Positions 53,339 to 58,829 of a DNA stretch of 58,829 nt are shown one piece after another (the stretch's first letter is position 1; each line of letters opens with the position of its first letter). The translations under genes and the position numbers were made by a program. The DNA comes from JBJFGR01 sp051892875. Lineage in GTDB: Bacteria > Pseudomonadota > Gammaproteobacteria > Enterobacterales > Succinivibrionaceae. The stretch covers positions 1 through 58,829 of the forward strand of contig JBJFGR010000054.1 of NCBI GenBank assembly GCA_051892875.1. The letters run 5' to 3'. The notes below the pieces were generated by a model that worked only from the letters and a program-made list of their open reading frames with translations, ran no database searches and was not told the DNA's origin.

Positions 53339-53896
53339 TTACGCTAATGCATATTTAGGTCTAGCTTCTAGTAATTGATTTACTTCTTCATCCGTCATTT
53401 TATTTTTTGTTAAACCAATAGCTCTATAAGTAATGTATGGTCTAGCTTTAACATTAATCATCATTGGTTGTCTACCTTTAGAATCTGTGTCATTGCTAGT
53501 AATTTCTAATATTTGACTTTTTAATAAATTTCTAATTGTAGGTTCTTCTAATGGTAAATTAATAACACTCTTTCTTTGTAATATAAATTCTCGGAGAACA
53601 GCTCTTTCTGCGAAATCTAAACACGTAATAGCTGTTGTAATTTCTTTTATATAAATTTTTTGTTTAAATTTATTTGATAGAAAGTTAATTATAAATAATA
53701 TACCTTGACTAATAAAGTTGGAAATAGCAAGTATAAAAATAAATAACAATAAAGCTCTTTGTTCATTGATATAAGTAGCTAGATCATAACCAATAATTTT
53801 TTTAGGTAGAATTAGAAGTGTAAATATTACTATGGCCAACCATGCTGATATCATATTGATGATTGATAATACTTTCTTATCTTTTAACTTTAACAT
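53339..53896 (-). CDS. SieB-like superinfection-exclusion family membrane protein
   Basis: 185 residues. Two hydrophobic helices near the amino end (AWLAIVIFTLLILPKKIIG and ALLLFIFILAISNFISQGIL) and a cytoplasmic part with AERAVLREFILQRKSVINLP followed by a winged-helix-like stretch, then a tail of unclear role. The two-helix layout and the motif ending in LREFIL resemble the SieB family, whose founder is a lambdoid phage superinfection-exclusion protein; chromosomal homologues are poorly understood. AAGGAG lies before the ATG. It stands alone between the str operon and glnB on the opposite strand. Confidence in the family is moderate, in phage exclusion low. Confidence 0.6.
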   Translation of the reverse strand: MLKLKDKKVLSIINMISAWLAIVIFTLLILPKKIIGYDLATYINEQRALLLFIFILAISNFISQGILFIINFLSNKFKQKIYIKEITTAITCLDFAERAVLREFILQRKSVINLPLEEPTIRNLLKSQILEITSNDTDSKGRQPMMINVKARPYITYRAIGLTKNKMTDEEVNQLLEARPKYALA

Positions 53897-53972
53897 ACTA
53901 TTCTCCTTAAATTCATTCTTTGTAAGTTATAAGCAGAATATATGCCAATGTATATCGTCAAATTTTTGTCGT

Positions 53973-54000
53973 TTGATTATTTTAATATAGTGCGTATAAT
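53973..54000 (+). promoter_or_regulatory. Promoter for glnB
   Basis: TTGATT at 53973-53978, 16-base spacer, TATAAT at 53995-54000; the glnB ATG is 33 bases downstream. Confidence 0.6.
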
Positions 54001-54032
54001 AAAGGGTAATAGATTGAAATGAGGTTTACGTA

Positions 54033-54371
54033 ATGAAAAAAATAATAGCTATCATAAAACCGTTTAAGTTGGATGATGTTAGAGAATTATTAAGTGCTAA
54101 AGGTATATCTGGGATGACTGTTTCAGAAGTAAAGGGATTTGGTCGTCAAAAAGGCCATACTGAATTATATAGAGGTGCTGAGTACGTTGTTGATTTTTTA
54201 CCTAAGGCTAAAATTGAAATTGTTGTCAAAGACGAAGAGGTTGATTTATGCGTCGATGCAATAACAAAGGGGGCTCAAACAGGTAAAATTGGAGATGGGA
54301 AAATTTTTATATCTGATGTTCAACGGGTTATAAGAATTAGAACTGGTGAAGAGAATGATGATGCTGTGTAA
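54033..54371 (+). CDS. glnB: Nitrogen regulatory protein P-II
   Basis: 112 residues. T-loop GHTELYRGAEYVVDFLPKAK with the uridylylation Tyr at residue 51, and the carboxy signature TGKIGDGKIFISDVQRVIRI. Closer to GlnB than GlnK, and no amtB is adjacent. Senses 2-oxoglutarate and ATP/ADP and controls NtrB and GlnE in relatives. It starts a plus-strand series with the SLT lipoprotein gene 11 bases on. Confidence 0.93.
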   Translation: MKKIIAIIKPFKLDDVRELLSAKGISGMTVSEVKGFGRQKGHTELYRGAEYVVDFLPKAKIEIVVKDEEVDLCVDAITKGAQTGKIGDGKIFISDVQRVIRIRTGEENDDAV

Positions 54372-54382
54372 CGAATTTCCTT

Positions 54383-54952
54383 ATGAAAAAAATAGTCTTG
54401 TTTTTATTAACTGTATGTAATGCTATAGCGTGTACTTCGACTATACCATCAAGACCAAATGATTTATGTTCAATTTTTAAAGAGTTTCCTCATTGGTATG
54501 ACGATGCTGTAGCTGTTTATAAGGAACGGGGAGTTCCGATAAACTCTGTTATGTCTATTATTTATCATGAATCCGGATATAGATCTGACGTAAAACCGCC
54601 GATGAGATGGTTTTTATTTATACCTTATGGGCGAGGAAGTACTGCATATGGTTATCCTCAAGCTCAGGATCCAGTGTGGAATGATTACAAAAATGAAACA
54701 GACAGATTTTTTTTAAGTAGAACAAATTTTTATGATTCCCTAGATTTTGTGAGTTGGTATATGTTAAAAACTAAAAAGGTAAATGGTGTACCTTTGTCAA
54801 ATGTCTATGCCCATTATATTAATTATCACGATGGTTGGGGTGGTTATAAGAAAAAGTTATATTTAAAAAATTCAAAGCTGCAGAATATAGCAAAGAATGT
54901 TGAAAAATTATCTCGACAGTATGCTCAACAATTAAAAGATTGTAAATTATAA
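54383..54952 (+). CDS. Transglycosylase SLT-domain lipoprotein
   Basis: 189 residues. Leader MKKIVLFLLTVCNAIAC with a probable lipid-attachment Cys at residue 17 (non-canonical AIAC). The catalytic-type Glu is in MSIIYHESGYRSD, followed by RGSTAYGYPQAQDPVWNDY and YAHYINYHDGWGGY, which replaces the usual AYNxG motif. It matches a family of putative lytic transglycosylase lipoproteins in gammaproteobacteria. Substrate and role not tested. Confidence 0.78.
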   Translation: MKKIVLFLLTVCNAIACTSTIPSRPNDLCSIFKEFPHWYDDAVAVYKERGVPINSVMSIIYHESGYRSDVKPPMRWFLFIPYGRGSTAYGYPQAQDPVWNDYKNETDRFFLSRTNFYDSLDFVSWYMLKTKKVNGVPLSNVYAHYINYHDGWGGYKKKLYLKNSKLQNIAKNVEKLSRQYAQQLKDCKL

Positions 54953-54965
54953 GGATGGATTATTT

Positions 54966-55475
54966 ATGCCTTTATTAGATAGTTTTAAGGTAAATCATGA
55001 AATTATGAAAGCACCAGCTGTACGTTTAGCAAAGGTGATGACAACCCCTAAAGGTGACACAATTTCAGTTTATGATTTACGTTTTTGCAAACCAAATCAT
55101 GAAATGCTTCCCCCTAAAGGTATGCATACATTTGAGCATTTATTTGCTTCATTAATGAGGAAGTTCTTAAATAGTGAGTCATGTGAAATAATAGATATTT
55201 CACCAATGGGGTGTAGAACTGGTTTTTATATGTCAGTGATAGGAAAACCAAGTGATGTTGATGTTCAACAAGCCTTTTTAAATTCGTGCAATGAAATTGC
55301 AAATAATAATTTACGAATTCCTGAAGCAAATAGGTATCAATGTGGTTCTTGTGAATATCATTCAATTCAAGAGGCTATTGAAATAGCACGAGTAATTGTA
55401 ACTAAAGGTGTAAGTATAAATTTAAACGAAGATATTTTATTATCTGACAATTTTTTTGGGGAAAATAATGATTAA
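54966..55475 (+). CDS. luxS: S-ribosylhomocysteine lyase
   Basis: Cleaves S-ribosylhomocysteine to homocysteine and the autoinducer-2 precursor in the activated methyl cycle. 169 residues. Metal motif HTFEH (residues 54-58), catalytic Cys in SPMGCRTGFYM and the third metal ligand in QCGSCEYHS. All active residues are present. It overlaps the rraB start by eight bases. No pfs or luxQ-like genes are adjacent. Confidence 0.96.
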   Translation: MPLLDSFKVNHEIMKAPAVRLAKVMTTPKGDTISVYDLRFCKPNHEMLPPKGMHTFEHLFASLMRKFLNSESCEIIDISPMGCRTGFYMSVIGKPSDVDVQQAFLNSCNEIANNNLRIPEANRYQCGSCEYHSIQEAIEIARVIVTKGVSINLNEDILLSDNFFGENND

Positions 55476-55878
55476 CGAATTAGAAGATTCATATGTTTCT
55501 GAAATTACCAATGTGGTTGAATATAATAACTTAAGTGATATTGAACAAGAAACATTAGCAATTATTAATGATATTAGCAGTGATGGTTATAATCCAAATG
55601 ATATATATGAAATAGAACATGCTTTTTCAGCATCTTCTTTTGTATCTTTAGAAAAATTTGTTATTGATGTCGCTTGTACATTTAAGGACTCTGTAGATAT
55701 TAGTGATGCTGAAGAATTAAAAGAGGATAATGGAGAGACAATATTCTGTTGTAATGTGTATACGAGTCACAACTTGGATAAGGCTCAGTTAATGGAAGAA
55801 ATAAAAACTTTTGTAAATCTATGCAATAAATACAATATAGTATATGACGGATGGGGTACAAACGTAGGTGATAAATAA
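55468..55878 (+). CDS. rraB: Regulator of ribonuclease E activity B
   Basis: 136 residues from ATG 55468, with GGGG upstream. DIYEIEHAFSASSFVSLEKF, ISDAEELKEDNGETIFCCNV and the end NIVYDGWGTNVGDK match RraB; the long acidic tail of the Escherichia coli protein is absent. RraB binds the RNase E scaffold and changes which mRNAs are degraded. Confidence 0.9.
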   Translation: MINELEDSYVSEITNVVEYNNLSDIEQETLAIINDISSDGYNPNDIYEIEHAFSASSFVSLEKFVIDVACTFKDSVDISDAEELKEDNGETIFCCNVYTSHNLDKAQLMEEIKTFVNLCNKYNIVYDGWGTNVGDK

Positions 55879-55921
55879 CTGCTGATATAACTCTTTTTTA
55901 AGCATATCAGGTCTGAGAAAT

Positions 55922-55950
55922 AACAAGAGCAGTTCAAAAATGCTCTTGTT
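55922..55950. terminator. Hairpin between convergent rraB and tmcA, probable bidirectional terminator
   Basis: AACAAGAGCA pairs perfectly with TGCTCTTGTT around a nine-base loop. The T tract is weak on either strand, so efficiency is uncertain. Confidence 0.55.
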
Positions 55951-56027
55951 ACTTAATTGCTGAGCTGGGGTGTAAGTTTGAAATAAAGATAATATCTATC
56001 ATTATAATAGTTATAATATTGTTATGA

Positions 56028-58043
56028 TTAATTATTGGAATTTTCGTAAACATCTATAAGTTCACTTCTTATTTTTATAAACATATTTTTTTTGCTATTA
56101 GCATTTGATAAATTTATAGCTTGGGTAAGAGAATTTGTTTTTATATATGTAGATAAATAAGGGAACTTTTTTATATTTGCTTTAAAAAATAAATTATTTT
56201 TTAAGTACTGTTTTATGTAAGAATAAGAATGTTCTATGTTATGATGGTGGTATGCTATACTCTTTATAATATCTTTAAAGTAACCAATTTTAGAAGGAGG
56301 ATCATAGTTTGATATTATTTGTTTTATGTAACCTTCATTATTTATTTGATATCTTTTAAATAAATCATTTGTTTTTGCAGTGAATAAGAATAGAATTGTT
56401 GACAAATGAGACAAGGAATTTTTATTTAATGGTTTCAGCAAACAAATTGATTCTAATCCAGATGCATTATCTTTAGTAATACCTATATTTACAAAATAAA
56501 AGTTGTTTTTTGGCCAAAATAAGGAATTTGATAAATTATTCGCACAAGAAACAGCTAAATAATCAATGTCCATATTTGATGATACTAAAAATTTTTCACA
56601 TTCAGATATAAGCATTTTTCCATAACCTTGTTTTCTTAATTCAGGAATGATAGCTATTCTTTCAATTCTGAAGTAGGTATAATCATGAGCTGTTATATCC
56701 CCCAAATGTGCTAATAAAGTTTGAGGAATTAAATTATCATGTGGCTGACGAATACCATTAAATATATCTAAAGCTAAATTTGGATCGTTTATAGATTCTT
56801 TGGTAAATATTATTAAGCCAGAGATGCTGTTAAATTTTAATAGACCTATATAGACATTTGGATTTTGGAGCCATCTAATAATATTGTTTCTAGTAAATTG
56901 ATAGTGATTTAATTTAAGTATATTGTTTATTTCTACTAAAGTATTGGTGTCTTTTAACAAAGATTGGAATTTACTAAATGATATAAAAGGATGAGAATGT
57001 TTGGTGTAAATAAATGTTGATATTTTGTTTATATATTGTTGATAAAATGTTAATTTATCAAAAAAAACAGAAATTTTATCGTAGTAATTTCTAAAACTAT
57101 TTGTCAAATTATAGATAGTGAATTTATTTGAGTTAATAATTCTTAGTCCATTTCCACTTCCTTCATAACAATCCATAGTAGTTGAAATAATAACAGACGA
57201 AAAATTTTTAATAATATCATGAAGATGAAAGAGAGGAATAGTGGCTGCTTCATCAATGATTAATAAATTAATGGTGTGTATATATTCATTCGCATTTTCA
57301 AGAGTAATGAATTTAATATTTTGCTGAATATTTAGATTATTAATAAATGAAATCTTATTTTTAGTGGGAGATAGTATGCCTATAGATAAATTTAAAGAAT
57401 TTAATTTTTTTAAAAGAAAATAAATTGTGCATGTTTTTCCAGAACCACGTTTACCTGTTAGGAGATAATGAATAGAATTTTGGGCACAAAGTTGTTCATA
57501 GGTGTTGTTTATAAAATATAATTGTTGTTTCGTAGGTGTTAAAAGGTTAAGTGGGTGGTTCTCTGAAAATTTTGTTTTTAATAAAATTTTATTGTGAATA
57601 TTAGTAATTTTTGTTACCAAATTATTTGAAAGGAATAAATTAAAAGGAATAAACTTAATTCTATATTTGATAGCTAGATTTTTGAAGTAATTGAAATATT
57701 CTTCTGTTAAATTATTTTTATCAATAAGACACAGTATAAAACCAAAAGAGGAAATTGAACCTAAAACTGATAAGCAGTAATCGGCATTAAAATCAGTAGA
57801 GTCAAGGATTATTCCAGTATTTGTTGTTCCTAGATATTGAGGAATATTATTAAGTGGAATAGTATTATTATTGCTAGATAAAATCCTTTTTTTTGCAAAA
57901 AATAAAAAATTAGGGAACAGATTGAGAAAATTTTGTACAACATCAACATAAATGAAGTTTGAAATATCGATAAAAATTAAATTTCTATGGTGCAAAAACA
58001 TATATAATATAATCAAATAGTTAGGATTATTAGATATTAACAT
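56028..58043 (-). CDS. tmcA: tRNA(Met) cytidine acetyltransferase
   Basis: Makes N4-acetylcytidine at the wobble position of elongator tRNA-Met using ATP and acetyl-CoA. 671 residues, the length of the Escherichia coli enzyme. Order: amino-terminal DUF1726-type domain, helicase-like domain with P-loop LLTGKRGSGKT (196-204) and LIIDEAATIPL, then GNAT domain (IPELRKQGYGKML, about residue 455) and a carboxy-terminal tRNA-binding region. Sequence is diverged and rich in Asn and Ile, in line with the AT bias. Divergent from gmhB with only 20 bases between. Confidence 0.92.
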   Translation of the reverse strand: MLISNNPNYLIILYMFLHHRNLIFIDISNFIYVDVVQNFLNLFPNFLFFAKKRILSSNNNTIPLNNIPQYLGTTNTGIILDSTDFNADYCLSVLGSISSFGFILCLIDKNNLTEEYFNYFKNLAIKYRIKFIPFNLFLSNNLVTKITNIHNKILLKTKFSENHPLNLLTPTKQQLYFINNTYEQLCAQNSIHYLLTGKRGSGKTCTIYFLLKKLNSLNLSIGILSPTKNKISFINNLNIQQNIKFITLENANEYIHTINLLIIDEAATIPLFHLHDIIKNFSSVIISTTMDCYEGSGNGLRIINSNKFTIYNLTNSFRNYYDKISVFFDKLTFYQQYINKISTFIYTKHSHPFISFSKFQSLLKDTNTLVEINNILKLNHYQFTRNNIIRWLQNPNVYIGLLKFNSISGLIIFTKESINDPNLALDIFNGIRQPHDNLIPQTLLAHLGDITAHDYTYFRIERIAIIPELRKQGYGKMLISECEKFLVSSNMDIDYLAVSCANNLSNSLFWPKNNFYFVNIGITKDNASGLESICLLKPLNKNSLSHLSTILFLFTAKTNDLFKRYQINNEGYIKQIISNYDPPSKIGYFKDIIKSIAYHHHNIEHSYSYIKQYLKNNLFFKANIKKFPYLSTYIKTNSLTQAINLSNANSKKNMFIKIRSELIDVYENSNN

Positions 58044-58063
58044 ATTTTACGGAGAATACACAT

Positions 58064-58630
58064 ATGATTCCTGCAATATTTTTAGATAGGGATGGTGTTA
58101 TAAATAAAGAATATGATTATGTTCATACGATTGATGACTTTGAATTTATAGAAAGAACTATTGAAGCATTAAAGATAATCAAAGAAAAAGGGTACGCAAT
58201 TGTTATAGTAACCAATCAATCTGGTATAGCAAGAGGATTATATACTGAAGAAGATTTTTTAAAACTAACAGAATGGATGGATTGGACTTTACAGGATAAG
58301 GGAATAATATTAGATGGTATATATTATTGTCCACACCATCCTACAAATGGAATAGGGAAATACAAATGTGAATGTAATTGTAGAAAACCAAAACCAGGAA
58401 TGATACTTGAAAGTGCAAGAGATTTAAAAATCAATCTTAAAAAATCGTATATGGTAGGAGATCAGGGTAGTGATATTGATGCAGGAATATCAGCAGGTAT
58501 TACTAATAATTACTTAATAGAGAGTTGTCATAAAGTATCGGAAGAAGATAGATCGAAGGCAAAAGGAATTTTTAAAAACTTGTATGAATTTGCTAAGTTT
58601 ATACCTGCATTATTGCTAGATCGCTATTAG
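58064..58630 (+). CDS. gmhB: D-glycero-beta-D-manno-heptose 1,7-bisphosphate 7-phosphatase
   Basis: HAD phosphatase of ADP-heptose synthesis for the LPS inner core. 188 residues. FLDRDGVINKEYDYVH (nucleophile and acid Asp), IVTNQSGIARGLYT, the Zn loop CPHHPTNG with CECNCRKPKPGM, and MVGDQGSDIDAGISAG. In Escherichia coli gmhB stands just before rrnH, and the sequence after it here looks like an rRNA promoter. Confidence 0.94.
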   Translation: MIPAIFLDRDGVINKEYDYVHTIDDFEFIERTIEALKIIKEKGYAIVIVTNQSGIARGLYTEEDFLKLTEWMDWTLQDKGIILDGIYYCPHHPTNGIGKYKCECNCRKPKPGMILESARDLKINLKKSYMVGDQGSDIDAGISAGITNNYLIESCHKVSEEDRSKAKGIFKNLYEFAKFIPALLLDRY

Positions 58631-58806
58631 GTATAAATTTTTCGGTAATAAAAATATTCTTGTAACTCAAATATTGAAGTAGGAATTTAAAATATATAGG
58701 TGTTTATAGGTTGAAATAGTGGATATAGTTCAATAAAAAAGACAAACGCAAAATCAGACACTTACTAAAAAAATAAAAAAATATATAGAAAAAAAGAGAA
58801 AATGAG

Positions 58807-58829
58807 TTGACAAAAGGGTAAAAGTATTT
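58807..58829 (+). promoter_or_regulatory. Probable rRNA operon promoter cut by the window end
   Basis: Consensus -35 TTGACA at 58807-58812 is followed by exactly 17 bases to the end, so a -10 would start at the next base. Upstream is a long A/T-tract region (about 58764-58800) like an UP element. With gmhB upstream, this fits an rrn P1 promoter. The rest of 58631-58806 holds no gene. Confidence 0.55.

Overview
The window is an AT-rich (about 30% G+C by eye), densely coded bacterial chromosome segment. Gene families and gene order are gammaproteobacterial: potFGHI, def-fmt-rsmB-trkA-trkH, rsmD facing ftsY-ftsE-ftsX-rpoH, the kdsD-kdsC-lptC-lptA-lptB-rpoN-hpf-ptsN cluster divergent from mlaFEDCB-murA, birA/coaA/tRNA-Tyr/tRNA-Gly/tuf, and the secE-nusG-L11 and str clusters. 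The mla/lpt/kds/gmhB genes imply a Gram-negative lipopolysaccharide envelope, and menD/menF/menA imply menaquinone. A gut-associated or anaerobic lineage such as Succinivibrionaceae would fit, but I cannot fix the genus from sequence alone.  Layout: 1-2113 is a mobile or decayed patch: an IS4/IS1634-type insertion sequence with about 33-bp inverted repeats, whose transposase carries an in-frame amber stop, inserted into another reading frame that stays open on both sides. 2.2-8 kb holds menaquinone genes, a YfcZ-like protein and an MltF-type lytic transglycosylase. 8-12.8 kb is the putrescine ABC transporter followed by RluA. 12.8-18.4 kb (minus strand) holds Trk potassium uptake, RsmB, formyltransferase and deformylase. 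18.7-24.6 kb (plus) has a LysM protein, a topoisomerase-type zinc-finger protein, PurE, TsaC and a 963-residue Sel1-repeat protein. 24.6-28.8 kb has RsmD, FtsYEX and sigma-32. 29-34.8 kb (minus) has PtsN, HPF, sigma-54, LPS transport and KDO synthesis. 35-42.2 kb has Mla lipid transport, MurA, MurB, BirA and CoaA. 42.4-53.2 kb is the translation core: two tRNAs, tuf, secE, nusG, rplKAJL, ridA, tusDCB, rpsL, rpsG, fusA and a second tuf. 53.3-58.6 kb has a SieB-like membrane protein, glnB, an SLT-domain lipoprotein, luxS, rraB, tmcA and gmhB. The window stops exactly 17 bases after a consensus -35 box in A-rich DNA downstream of gmhB, where Escherichia coli has an rRNA operon; this looks like an assembly break at an rrn promoter.  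Most of the window is ordinary core genome and I see no CRISPR array, integrase or defence island. The main departures are: rpoB-rpoC are absent from their near-universal place after rplL, with a terminator and ridA-tusDCB there instead; the ribosomal S10 operon does not follow the second tuf; the two tuf genes appear identical at nucleotide level and bracket 9.3 kb; purK, rapZ, npr and ibaG are missing from expected neighbourhoods; a SieB-type superinfection-exclusion-like gene sits beside the str operon; and several strong palindromes or long RNA stems lie in the potF, mlaF, lysM and rpoH/ptsN intergenic regions. The strongest candidates for something undescribed are the IS-interrupted frame at the left end, the giant Sel1 protein and the unusual ribosomal/RNA-polymerase gene arrangement.
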